This document shows, piece after piece, positions 35,200-43,745 of a stretch of DNA of 64,000 nucleotides. The notes beneath the pieces are model-generated. The model was not told the origin of the DNA, did not search any database, and was given only the letters and a program-made list of their open reading frames with translations. Origin of the DNA: Butyrivibrio sp. WCD3002 (GTDB lineage Bacteria; Bacillota; Clostridia; Lachnospirales; Lachnospiraceae); contig NZ_AUJO01000001.1 in NCBI RefSeq assembly GCF_000424265.1, positions 248,001-312,000 of the forward strand, written 5' to 3'. The position numbers and the translations under genes are program-made. Numbering within the stretch: position 1 is the first letter of the stretch; each line of letters starts with the position of its first letter.

Positions 35200-36480
35200 A
35201 TGAAAATGAAAACACTTGCAATCATCTTATTTGTATCAATGTATGTGTGTCTTATAGCTTTTCCCAAGAGAAGAGCTGTTACTGCACTTATCGTTGCTGC
35301 TATCTATGTGGCTACGGGAATTCTCCCTGTTTCTCAGATCGGAACAGCCGTTGACTGGAACGTACTTCTTATGATATTTGGTACACTTCTTCTGGTTGAC
35401 TACTTCATCGAATCCAAGATGCCCAATCTTATCGCAGAAAAGCTCATGGATCTTGCCCCCAACGTTATGTGGGTAACAATATTTATGTCACTTTTTTCAG
35501 GACTTATATCTGCATTTATCGATAATGTGGCAACCTTGCTCATGGTGGCTCCGGTTGGCCTTGCTATCTGTAAAAAGCTTAAGATCAACCCTGTACCCAT
35601 GATCATCTCAATTGCGGTTTCATCAAACCTTCAGGGAGCTGCAACTCTTGTTGGTGATACCACATCCATCATGCTGGCAGCAAAAGAGTATGCCAACATG
35701 GACTTCAACGATTTCTTCTGGATGGACGGACGTCTTGGTATTTTCTTTGCAGTTGAGCTTGGTGCACTTCTTACAGTTCCGATCATGATGTTCTTATTCA
35801 GAAAGGATAAGGAGCCCGTTGAAGCTACAGAGAAGACAGTAGTAAAAGACTATGTTCCTACAATCATGATGGTTGCTCACGTAGTTCTTCTTATGGCTGC
35901 TTCCTTTATTCCTGAAAAGCCCGAGATCACAAACGGTATGATCTGCCTTATCTGCTCACTTATCGGTATGGTTTGGGAATATTTCAAGGACCATGATGCT
36001 GAGAGAATAAAGAGAGTAGTTAAGAGCCTTGACTACGATACAGTACTCCTTCTTACAGGCCTCTTTATGGTAATCGGCGGAGTAAAGAACGTTGGTCTTG
36101 TTAACGATCTTGCTAACCTTATAGTTTCTGTTGGCGGCAATAACCTGTTTGCACTTTTCACGATTGTAGTATGGGGATCAGTGCTTATATCTGCATTTAT
36201 TGACAACATTCCTTATGTTGCAACAATGCTTCCCATTCTTAAATCAGTTACTGCAACCCTTGGTGTTAATCCCTGCCTTCTGTACTTCGGACTTCTGTGC
36301 GGAGCAACCCTTGGCGGTAACATTACTCCCGTTGGAGCAAGCTGCAATATCGCAGGTGTAGGAATGCTCAGAAAAGAAGGCTATGAAGTAAGCTTTAAAG
36401 ATTTCACAAGAATCGGTATTCCCTTCACCCTGGCAGCGGTTATCGGTGCCTATGTATTCTTATGGGTGCTTTGGAGATAA
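35200..36480 (+). CDS. Ion-transporter superfamily permease (ArsB/NhaD/SLC13-like)
   Basis: A 426-residue membrane protein with about 11-12 helices in two inverted halves, each with a re-entrant ISAFIDN motif (LISAFIDNVATLLM near 110, LISAFIDNIPYVATM near 328) and a GATLGGN or SNLQGAATLVGD segment. This duplicated pattern is that of the IT superfamily (ArsB, NhaD, CitMHS). The transported ion is not evident. The upstream yybP-ykoY-like element suggests manganese control and so possibly Mn2+ efflux or an ion linked to it. ATG 35200 follows GAAAGGACA. It is followed by its own terminator, so it is a single-gene unit. Confidence 0.85.
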   Translation: MKMKTLAIILFVSMYVCLIAFPKRRAVTALIVAAIYVATGILPVSQIGTAVDWNVLLMIFGTLLLVDYFIESKMPNLIAEKLMDLAPNVMWVTIFMSLFSGLISAFIDNVATLLMVAPVGLAICKKLKINPVPMIISIAVSSNLQGAATLVGDTTSIMLAAKEYANMDFNDFFWMDGRLGIFFAVELGALLTVPIMMFLFRKDKEPVEATEKTVVKDYVPTIMMVAHVVLLMAASFIPEKPEITNGMICLICSLIGMVWEYFKDHDAERIKRVVKSLDYDTVLLLTGLFMVIGGVKNVGLVNDLANLIVSVGGNNLFALFTIVVWGSVLISAFIDNIPYVATMLPILKSVTATLGVNPCLLYFGLLCGATLGGNITPVGASCNIAGVGMLRKEGYEVSFKDFTRIGIPFTLAAVIGAYVFLWVLWR

Positions 36481-36506
36481 ACTTAAAAAGTAGATTGATG
36501 TATATA

Positions 36507-36545
36507 AACAGCTCTGTGGTAAGCCTATCCCGGAGCTGTTTTTTA
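36507..36545 (+). terminator. Rho-independent terminator after the ion transporter
   Basis: AACAGCTC (36507) pairs with GAGCTGTT (36533-36540), with T-rich tail TTTTATT. Confidence 0.85.
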
Positions 36546-36644
36546 TTAACTCTATTAGAATTGTTTTATACAATTTTAACAAAAGTAATTTACGAAATAT
36601 GGTAATATAAACTAGAAGAAATATGAAATCAGGAAAAGGCAAAA

Positions 36645-37571
36645 ATGAATAATAGTGAAAATAACAAGCTGGAATTTAAGCAGATAACACTTGATGATCT
36701 ACAGAAGATATATAAGTATACTTCAAGGTTCGGAGAAGGATCCTGTCAGCATTCACCTGTAAGTATGTGGTCCTTGTCTGAGAAGTACGGTGATGAGTAT
36801 TGCATAGAGGATGATGTGCTATACGTTCTCAGAAGAAATCTTTGCGGAGATGAATACAGAGTATATCTTGCTCCCATGGGCGAGGGTGACATAAAAGAAC
36901 ACTTTAAAAGAATAATGACTGATGCCGCTTCATATGGGGAAAAGGTCAAATTCATCTCTCTTACAGAGAAATGTAAAGATGCGCTTATTGAGGCATTTCC
37001 AGCAGAGTTCACTATAGAAGAAAACATTGATCTTGCGGAGTACATGTTTACCACGAAGAGAATGTCTACTTTTTCCGGAAACAGCTTAAGGAAGCGCAGA
37101 TCAGAAGCAAATACTTTCTGGAATATATATGGGGACAGAGCGCATATTAAGCATATAACCCCTGAGGATTTTCCTGAAATATTAAAGTTTGAGAAAAAAT
37201 GGATCGAGAGCAAAGCAGATAAAAGCTATTTATATGCTTTGAGAAGAGAATCCAGAATGATAGATAAGCAGCTTCAGCATTTTGACGAGCTTGGACTATC
37301 CGGTATCGTGCTTAGAATTGACGGAGTAGTTCAGGGCTTTGGCTATGGCGGTAAGCTTAGCGACACTTTCTATGATGCCATTATAGAAAAAGGTAATCGC
37401 GAAATACCCCATATTTACAAGGTGCTAAGGCTGGAGTCTGTGAAGCAGTGCGCCATGGACTGTGAATATGTGAATATGGAAGAGGATGTCGGAATAGAAG
37501 GTCTTCGTGCATTAAAGAATTCCTATAAGCCTGAGTATTTATTACATAAATTTATTGCATCATACAAATAA
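36645..37571 (+). CDS. DUF2156 protein (lysyl-PG synthase C-terminal-like)
   Basis: A 308-residue soluble protein with two GNAT-like halves. It opens EFKQITLDDLQKIYKYTSRFG and has SGNSLRKRRSEANTF, then a second half with GLSGIVLRIDGVVQGFGYGG and a final SYKPEYLLHKFIA. This is the pattern of the DUF2156 family, related to the catalytic domain of MprF, which moves aminoacyl groups to lipids; this one lacks the membrane part. No substrate is known. It is followed after 29 bases by the large signalling fusion, and a link between them is possible. Confidence 0.85.
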   Translation: MNNSENNKLEFKQITLDDLQKIYKYTSRFGEGSCQHSPVSMWSLSEKYGDEYCIEDDVLYVLRRNLCGDEYRVYLAPMGEGDIKEHFKRIMTDAASYGEKVKFISLTEKCKDALIEAFPAEFTIEENIDLAEYMFTTKRMSTFSGNSLRKRRSEANTFWNIYGDRAHIKHITPEDFPEILKFEKKWIESKADKSYLYALRRESRMIDKQLQHFDELGLSGIVLRIDGVVQGFGYGGKLSDTFYDAIIEKGNREIPHIYKVLRLESVKQCAMDCEYVNMEEDVGIEGLRALKNSYKPEYLLHKFIASYK

Positions 37572-37600
37572 TCATATTTTTCTAAAAGAGGGGAATCGTT

Positions 37601-40600
37601 TTGGGATATAAGAAAGAAGGTTTAGCATCACTAGGTCTTATTTTTATTACTTTTCTGGCAGCTATTCAGTATATTTTTCTTCAAAACGTGCCGGATACAG
37701 TATCTACCTTTGCGTTTGTATGTATTACAAACCTGATAGGTATTCTTATTCTTGGTCTTGTTCAGTTCAAGAAGGTAATTGGGTTAAAGAAAAAGACCCT
37801 GTTAAAGGGCATTGTCTTTGCGGTTGAGCTGACAGGCTTTAACTACTTTGTATTACTAGGCTCAAAAAATCTTGATGTTGTCATTGTTTCAAGCGTTGTC
37901 AGTCTATATTTTATCTTTATTACTCCACTTTTAATTTTATTAAAGAAAAAAGTAAGCTTCTTCTCATCCATAGCCTCAGTAATTGCGGTTATCGCGCTGC
38001 TGCTTATGTTTGGGGCAGATACGGATGCGCTTTTTTCATCAAAGGAAGTAATTTATCTGATAATTGCAGATATATTCTTTGCATCCTACGTTGTCAGCGT
38101 ATCAATTCTTGGAAAAGAAGAAGACTCAACCCAGCTGACCATGTCACAGATGATTTTTTCATCTGTATTTGCTTTCGTTGGATGGGCTATTCAAAGTGCT
38201 GCATCTAATACAGGAATGTCTATTCCAAAGGAAATCAGCTTTTGGGTTAGCGCCTTGTTTATGGGTATATTTATTCGCGCAATCTATGGTCTTTTGCAGA
38301 TCAAATGTCAGAAATATGTATCAGCATTGAAGGCATCTCTTATTTTTTCAGCTGAAATCATAATAACTCTGGTGACTAATCCTATACTTAGCAGGATCTT
38401 TGGAAATCAGTATACCCCGGCTACGGTTTTCCAGATTATAGGTGCATTTTTGCTGATCATAGCAACCCTGATGGTTGATGAAACTATCATGGCGAGAATA
38501 GGCTATGAGGACCTTCTTGAGACAGAAGATTTAGAGGAGGGCGATCGTAAAAAGGTTTCCGTTGCAAGAAAGGTAATACTGACAACCCTTACTTTTTCCC
38601 TTGTAACGCTGGTATTATCAACTATTATCTGTCTGTCTGCAATTCATTTTATCAGGGAAGATGCGGTTACCGGATCAAAGGAGCTTGGTCTTAACGCTAC
38701 TGAGATCAGTACCTCTGCCATGATGGATCAGCTTGAGGAGAAGATTTCAAATCAGGCAAGAGATAAGACCCTTCTTGCAGAGCAGAAGCTTGATGCTTAT
38801 TCTGATGCTGTTTTAACTGCCGCATCTTATGCTCATCTTTTATATGCAAATAAAGGCGATTTTCCTGAAATAGAGGTAAATAAGCCTCTTAAGGAAAATG
38901 CCGGCAAATGGGTAATGCAAAGAACTATAGCAAATCCTGATATAGCCTATGAAAGTCTTATGGATGAGAGTAAGCTCCTTGGAAACATGGAGAAGGTTTT
39001 TGAGCCCTTAAGAGATACTATTCCTAATCTTGTAACAATTTACATGGGCACAAATGACGGTCTCCTTGTGAGCTATGATCCTAATTCCGACAACAGTGAT
39101 ACTGTTGGCGAAGGCTATTACGAATATAGAGAAACCGGTTGGTGGGAAATGGCTAAAAGTGGCAGCGGTGCTAAGTTTACCGATACCTATCAGGATAGCT
39201 ATGGAAGAGGTCTGACTATTACCTGCGTTGCGCCGTTTACCGATGAAAACGGTGAATTTGCAGGCTGTGTTGCCATGGATGTTCTCATGAGCGAGCTCAA
39301 TGAAGCTATGGTTAATGATGGAATAGTTATTCCAAGTGAAGCTGTGATGATCGATGCTAACGGAGGATATATCGCAGGAAGAGAGATTGATCCATCACTT
39401 GAGGATATGGGCAGTATCTTTGATGAGGATAAGAATGAGGCCCTCAGGATTGCCGGTAAAGAGATTCTTTCAAACGAAAGCGGAGTTTTAAGTGCCGGTG
39501 AAGGTGAGAAAGAGAACTATATTGCCTTTTCAACCATAGAATCCACAGGCTGGAAGCTTTGCATTATTAGCCCTGTAAGCTCAGTAATAAAGCCTGCTCA
39601 GACTATTCACGACAGTATCGATGAGAATACCAATAATGTGGTCAATTCTGTAATACGAGGTATTCTTGGTGTCATCCAGAGCTGCCTTGTACTTGTTGCG
39701 CTGATTTTGCTTGTGGTTACATCTGTTGCAGGTATTATTTCAAGAAGGATTTCGGATCCTCTTAAGGTTCTGGAAAAAGACGTTCGCAGTATAAGCGGCG
39801 GCAATCTGGAGAACAGAACGGAAGTTGATACTAATGATGAGATTGGAAGTCTTGCAAGATCCTTTAATAACATGGCGGACTCTCTGCAGAAGTATATTAA
39901 GGATCTTAAGGAAGTGACGGCAAAGGAAGAAAGAATTGCCGGAGAGCTTTCCATTGCTACTGAGATTCAGGCAAGTATGCTGCCAAGGAATTTTGATGAG
40001 ATTTCAGAGCATAAGGAATTTAATCTTTTCGCTACAATGACCCCTGCCAAGGAGGTTGGCGGAGACTTCTATGATTTCTTTATGATTGATGATACGCACC
40101 TTGCTCTTGTTATGGCTGATGTTTCAGGAAAGGGAGTGCCTGCCGCACTTTTCATGGTCATTGCCAAGACTCTTATTAAGAACAGGGCACAGCTTGGCGG
40201 AAGTCCTGCAGAGGTTCTTGAGTATGCCAATGAGCAGCTATGCGAAGGAAATGATGCTGAGCTCTTCGTTACTGTATGGCTCGGAATCATTGATATAACT
40301 ACAGGAAAAGGAATGGCAGCAAATGCCGGACATGAGCATCCCGCAATCAGAAGGGCAGGAGGAGAATGGGAGCTTATTAAATATAAGCACTCACCTGCGC
40401 TTGCGATTTTTGACGGTGTTAAGTTCATGGAGCATGAATTTGAAATACATAATGACGACAGTCTGTATGTATACACGGATGGAGTATTGGAAGCAACAGA
40501 TGCCGAGAACCGGCTTTTTGGAGAAGAACGTCTGCTTGCAGCCCTTAACGGAGATCAGTCTTCCGAGCCCCGAACAGTTCTTAAGAATGTGAAGATTGCT

Positions 40601-40681
40601 ATTGATGAATTCGTCGGTGAAGCTCCTCAATTTGATGATATAACTATGCTTGGATTGGTGTGGAATAGTAGTGAAACATAA
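37601..40681 (+). CDS. EamA-transporter/Cache/HAMP/PP2C-phosphatase fusion protein
   Basis: A 1026-residue protein with an unusual domain series. Residues about 5-292 form a ten-helix EamA (DMT) transporter-like unit. A further helix lies at 325-350, an extracytoplasmic dCache-like sensor at about 355-680 (YMGTNDGLLVSYDPNS, WWEMAKSGSGAKFTDTYQD), a helix at 690-712, and HAMP at about 712-765. A SpoIIE/RsbU-type PP2C phosphatase covers about 790-1022, with GGDFYDFF (G820, G821, D822), MADVSGKGVPAALFM, YTDGVLEATD and FDDITML. The start is TTG 37601 with AGAGGGGAA upstream; no ATG lies near. It probably converts an external signal into dephosphorylation of an anti-sigma-antagonist-type protein. 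Confidence 0.88.
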   Translation: MGYKKEGLASLGLIFITFLAAIQYIFLQNVPDTVSTFAFVCITNLIGILILGLVQFKKVIGLKKKTLLKGIVFAVELTGFNYFVLLGSKNLDVVIVSSVVSLYFIFITPLLILLKKKVSFFSSIASVIAVIALLLMFGADTDALFSSKEVIYLIIADIFFASYVVSVSILGKEEDSTQLTMSQMIFSSVFAFVGWAIQSAASNTGMSIPKEISFWVSALFMGIFIRAIYGLLQIKCQKYVSALKASLIFSAEIIITLVTNPILSRIFGNQYTPATVFQIIGAFLLIIATLMVDETIMARIGYEDLLETEDLEEGDRKKVSVARKVILTTLTFSLVTLVLSTIICLSAIHFIREDAVTGSKELGLNATEISTSAMMDQLEEKISNQARDKTLLAEQKLDAYSDAVLTAASYAHLLYANKGDFPEIEVNKPLKENAGKWVMQRTIANPDIAYESLMDESKLLGNMEKVFEPLRDTIPNLVTIYMGTNDGLLVSYDPNSDNSDTVGEGYYEYRETGWWEMAKSGSGAKFTDTYQDSYGRGLTITCVAPFTDENGEFAGCVAMDVLMSELNEAMVNDGIVIPSEAVMIDANGGYIAGREIDPSLEDMGSIFDEDKNEALRIAGKEILSNESGVLSAGEGEKENYIAFSTIESTGWKLCIISPVSSVIKPAQTIHDSIDENTNNVVNSVIRGILGVIQSCLVLVALILLVVTSVAGIISRRISDPLKVLEKDVRSISGGNLENRTEVDTNDEIGSLARSFNNMADSLQKYIKDLKEVTAKEERIAGELSIATEIQASMLPRNFDEISEHKEFNLFATMTPAKEVGGDFYDFFMIDDTHLALVMADVSGKGVPAALFMVIAKTLIKNRAQLGGSPAEVLEYANEQLCEGNDAELFVTVWLGIIDITTGKGMAANAGHEHPAIRRAGGEWELIKYKHSPALAIFDGVKFMEHEFEIHNDDSLYVYTDGVLEATDAENRLFGEERLLAALNGDQSSEPRTVLKNVKIAIDEFVGEAPQFDDITMLGLVWNSSET

Positions 40682-40692
40682 CGGTTAAGCAT

Positions 40693-41991
40693 ATGAAAAA
40701 AATTCTTATTGTAGACGATGAAGAAATAATGTTAATGCTTGCGGAAAGAGCTCTCGGTCAGCATTATGAGACCGTGCTCGCTCATTCCGGTGCAGAGGCT
40801 GTAAACCTGTATTTTGAGGAACAGCCTGATCTGGTTCTGACCGATCTTAGGATGCCTGAGATGTCAGGTTATGAGCTGCAGAGCACGATTCATTCCAAGA
40901 GCGATGCCGATACACCCTTTATTTTCATTACTTCAGATGAAAGTGATGAAAGTGAAAGCAGAGGCTTTGACCTTGGCGCTGCTGATTATATCAGAAAACC
41001 TATCAAGCCCGAGGTTCTTCTAAAGAGAATAGAACGCGTTCTTGATAACGTGGATGAAAATAATCGTCTTCGCAAAGAAGCTCAGCTTGATGCCATGACC
41101 GGCCTGTATAACAAGGCAATCACCGAGCGTGTTCTTAAGGATACGGTTCGTAACAAACGCGGAATGCTGCTTGTTCTTGATCTGGACAGCTTTAAGCTTA
41201 TAAATGATATTCACGGTCATGAGATGGGTGATAGAATTCTGATAGCCTTTTCAGAGCTGATAAAATCATCTATACGTGAGAATGACATCGCCGGAAGAAT
41301 CGGCGGTGATGAGTTTGTTGTATTTTGTGAAAATCTGTTTGATGCGCATGCTATTGAGCAGAAGGTTAGTTTTTATAATGTAAAATTGCTTGAAACAGCC
41401 AGGATGTATATGGGTGAAGATATGGATATACCTCTTGGATGCTCCTGCGGTGCCACGAAGATATGGGATTTAAGTGAGGATTATCTAACCGTATTTTCAA
41501 AAGCAGATGCTGCTTTATACAAGGCAAAGCAGGGTGGAAAGCATTGTATTCATTTTTATGAGAAGGATGCTGAGACTGAGTCAGAGTCTGCAATAAGTGA
41601 TTTTAGAAACCTAAAAATGATATTTGGTGAAAGGAATCCTAAAAGAGGTGCCTTTTTAACCGATTGCGATAGCTTTAAGACAGTATACAGGTTCGTTTTA
41701 AGGCTTATATCCAATTATCAGGTTGACACAAGAATGGTTATTTTTACTCTTACCGGTGATGATGACCATGTAGTTTGTGATGCAACCGAAAAATTCCTTG
41801 AAATAGCTACGAACAATCTTCGCGGCAGTGATGTTGTGCTCAAGTACAATCATAATCAGGTGATCATGCTCATAATGAAGGTTGATGTGGAGAAATATAC
41901 AATCCCCGTTATGAGAGTGCTTGCAGCCTGGAAGAGGGATGGTATGCACGAGGTATCAATTGGATTTGAAGCAGAGCTGTTGGAGTGCTAA
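40693..41991 (+). CDS. Response regulator with GGDEF diguanylate cyclase domain
   Basis: A 432-residue protein. The receiver domain (1-120) has acidic D8-D9, phospho-acceptor D51 in LVLTDLRMPEM and Lys in YIRKPIKPE. The GGDEF domain (about 135-285) has intact GGDEF at 204-208 and MTGLYNKAITE at its start; I see no clear RxxD inhibitory site just before the motif. Residues about 300-430 form a third domain resembling a degenerate GGDEF fold (FLTDCDSFKTVYRFVLRL, LRGSDVVLKYNHNQVIMLI). It should make cyclic di-GMP when phosphorylated. It lies 11 bases after the phosphatase fusion, so the two are probably in one pathway; no histidine kinase is adjacent. Confidence 0.88.
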   Translation: MKKILIVDDEEIMLMLAERALGQHYETVLAHSGAEAVNLYFEEQPDLVLTDLRMPEMSGYELQSTIHSKSDADTPFIFITSDESDESESRGFDLGAADYIRKPIKPEVLLKRIERVLDNVDENNRLRKEAQLDAMTGLYNKAITERVLKDTVRNKRGMLLVLDLDSFKLINDIHGHEMGDRILIAFSELIKSSIRENDIAGRIGGDEFVVFCENLFDAHAIEQKVSFYNVKLLETARMYMGEDMDIPLGCSCGATKIWDLSEDYLTVFSKADAALYKAKQGGKHCIHFYEKDAETESESAISDFRNLKMIFGERNPKRGAFLTDCDSFKTVYRFVLRLISNYQVDTRMVIFTLTGDDDHVVCDATEKFLEIATNNLRGSDVVLKYNHNQVIMLIMKVDVEKYTIPVMRVLAAWKRDGMHEVSIGFEAELLEC

Positions 41992-42020
41992 TAATTTTTA
42001 TCACTTCATACCACTTTATC

Positions 42021-42049
42021 TTGTACCTTAAATTGTGGTAAAATACATT
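42021..42049 (+). promoter_or_regulatory. Possible promoter of the MBL hydrolase gene
   Basis: TTGTAC with TACATT at 17 bases; TAAAAT at 42039 overlaps. Confidence 0.35.
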
Positions 42050-42106
42050 CTGTAGTATTCATTTTTTGGATGCTGCAGAAGCTATTAAGAGGGGTATGAA
42101 GGTTTT

Positions 42107-42745
42107 ATGACAGAGAACATTGAAGTATTTACACAGAGCAGCATTCGTATCAAGACGAGACACGGCGTCATCTACGTCGATCCGTTTCAGATGAGGGATG
42201 AGCCTCACGATGCTGATTATATTTTTATAACTCATGATCACAGCGATCACTTTTCCAACGAAGACATTAAGAAGGTAAGAAAAAACAGTACAATTCTGGT
42301 AGTCCCTGAAAAAATAGGCAAGCTTGCAAATGTGCTTGTTCACGATCAGGACAGACTTATTGTGGTTAAACCCGGTATTTACAAGGAAATTGATGGCTTA
42401 GAATTTGAAACAATTCCTGCCTACAATAATATTAAGCCCTATCATCCAAAGTCCGCAGGATTTGTGGGCTATGTTTTCAGAGTGGATCATAAGAGGATTT
42501 ATGTGGCTGGAGATACCAGTCTGACCAAGGATGCACAGAAGGTTAAATGCGATATAGCGCTTGTTCCAATTGGCGGAACTTATACAATGGATGCCAAGAA
42601 GGCAGCGGAGCTGGTCAACATACTTCGCCCTGAGGTGGCGATACCAACTCATTACGGAAGCATTGTTGGGAAAAAGTCCGATGCCGAAAAATTTAAATCT
42701 CTTGTAAATTCACATATAAAAGTCGAGATAAAGATGCAATATTGA
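42107..42745 (+). CDS. MBL-fold metal-dependent hydrolase (UlaG-like)
   Basis: A 212-residue metallo-beta-lactamase-fold protein with metal motif T42-HDHSDH (H43, H45, D47, H48), the Asp in YVAGDTSLT, the core VPIGGTYTMDAKKAAEL and the final His in IPTHYGS. This small, single-domain form resembles UlaG/YtkL-type hydrolases; its substrate is unknown. ATG 42107 has AAGG upstream. It ends at a strong terminator (42751) and seems to be a single-gene unit. Confidence 0.9.
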   Translation: MTENIEVFTQSSIRIKTRHGVIYVDPFQMRDEPHDADYIFITHDHSDHFSNEDIKKVRKNSTILVVPEKIGKLANVLVHDQDRLIVVKPGIYKEIDGLEFETIPAYNNIKPYHPKSAGFVGYVFRVDHKRIYVAGDTSLTKDAQKVKCDIALVPIGGTYTMDAKKAAELVNILRPEVAIPTHYGSIVGKKSDAEKFKSLVNSHIKVEIKMQY

Positions 42746-42750
42746 TTGAT

Positions 42751-42792
42751 AATGAATTAGTGTACTGTTTACGTATGCTAATTCATTTTTTT
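42751..42792 (+). terminator. Rho-independent terminator after the UlaG-like gene
   Basis: AATGAATTAG pairs perfectly with CTAATTCATT (42778-42787), followed by a run of Ts. Confidence 0.85.
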
Positions 42793-42854
42793 GTTTATAA
42801 ATATTTTAAAATTATAGGGGTTATTTTTTATAAAGAAATGTCCGATAATGAATT

Positions 42855-42966
42855 AAAGGAGGGAATGGATTCCCTTTAGTGTTGTGCGGATTTTCCGAAA
42901 AATGTATATGATGGGCGGATCGTTACATGGCAGGAAGATCAGGCGGGGGAGAGAAAATCTGCACAA
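42855..42966 (+). ncRNA. Structured 5' leader of the 43003 gene, class unknown
   Basis: A small hairpin (GGGAA-TGGA-TTCCC, about 42861-42874) is followed by a larger domain closed by a 13-bp stem: 42882-42894 (TTGTGCGGATTTT) with 42954-42966 (AAAATCTGCACAA), one G-T wobble. Inside, ATGTA (42902) can pair with TACAT (42924). It ends 36 bases before the start codon. It does not match the c-di-GMP, purine, TPP, FMN or SAM classes as I know them. Confidence 0.5.
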
Positions 42967-43002
42967 ACCGGTTATTAAGTAAAGAGCAAGGAGGTGTATA
43001 AG

Positions 43003-43665
43003 ATGTCATTGGAAGTAGGCGGAATAGGAAATGCTTCTGCTGTAACAGCGCAGAATGTAGTTCAGGAACAGATAAAATCAGATGAAAAAGTAAAAGAGAC
43101 TCCTAAGGCTGAAGAAAGCACTAAGGAAGAAGCTGCCAAGAAGGAATCCGCTGTTGTTTATGAAAAGGGCATGAATACAGGTGATAATCTGTATAGCATT
43201 AACCGCATGAACAAGCAGGACAGAACAGCAATCGTAAATCAGCTTAAGGCTGATGCCGAGCAGAGAGAGCAGCAGCTCCTTAATATTGTTCGTCAGACAC
43301 TGACAGGTCAGGTTGGCGCATACGGCACAGCTACGGGAGACAGCATCTGGAAGACTCTTGCAAGCGGCAACTTTACTGTAGACGCTGCAACAAAGGCCCA
43401 GGCTCAGGAGGATATTTCTGAGGATGGCTACTATGGTGTAAAGCAGACCTCTCAGCGACTCTTTGATTTTGCATCAGCTCTTGCAGGGGATGATGTAGAT
43501 AAGATGAAAGAGATGCAGGTTGCCATGGAGAAGGGCTTTAAACAGGCCACTAAGGAGTGGGGCAGAGATCTGCCGGATATTAGTAAGGATACCTTAGAAG
43601 CAGCGAATAAGCTTTTCGAGGATTATTATGCATCGAAAAAGGCATCAGCTGAAGCAACAGAATAA
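43003..43665 (+). CDS. Uncharacterised clostridial protein, helical
   Basis: A 220-residue soluble protein. Residues about 1-60 are a disordered, Lys/Glu-rich segment. After it come LYSINRMNKQDRTAIVNQLK, a helical part with EQREQQLLNIVRQTL, a SIWKTLASGNFTVD phrase, AQAQEDISEDGYYGVKQTS, and a final KGFKQATKEWGRDLPDISKDT. I recall proteins with these phrases as conserved hypotheticals in many clostridia, but no function is known to me. ATG 43003 follows AAGGAGG; a GTG at 42994 overlaps that site. A structured leader precedes it and a strong terminator follows, so it is transcribed alone. Confidence 0.8.
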   Translation: MSLEVGGIGNASAVTAQNVVQEQIKSDEKVKETPKAEESTKEEAAKKESAVVYEKGMNTGDNLYSINRMNKQDRTAIVNQLKADAEQREQQLLNIVRQTLTGQVGAYGTATGDSIWKTLASGNFTVDAATKAQAQEDISEDGYYGVKQTSQRLFDFASALAGDDVDKMKEMQVAMEKGFKQATKEWGRDLPDISKDTLEAANKLFEDYYASKKASAEATE

Positions 43666-43695
43666 TTTAATAGAGAATAATTTAACAGAATATAG

Positions 43696-43734
43696 AAACA
43701 GCGCCGGTTCAGTCGAGAAACCGGCGCTGTTTTT
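43696..43734. terminator. Terminator between convergent genes
   Basis: AAACAGCGCCGGTT pairs with AACCGGCGCTGTTT, followed by Ts on the + strand and preceded by As, so it could end the convergent AEC gene too. Confidence 0.85.
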
Positions 43735-43745
43735 ATATGCTTTAT

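Noticed and set aside
42831-42848. Sigma-28 promoter before the 43003 gene
   Set aside because: TCCGATAA resembles the -10, but no TAAA lies about 15 bases upstream.
42882-42966. c-di-GMP riboswitch next to flagellar or GGDEF-like functions
   Set aside because: Neither the GEMM-I core nor the conserved class II segments are present.
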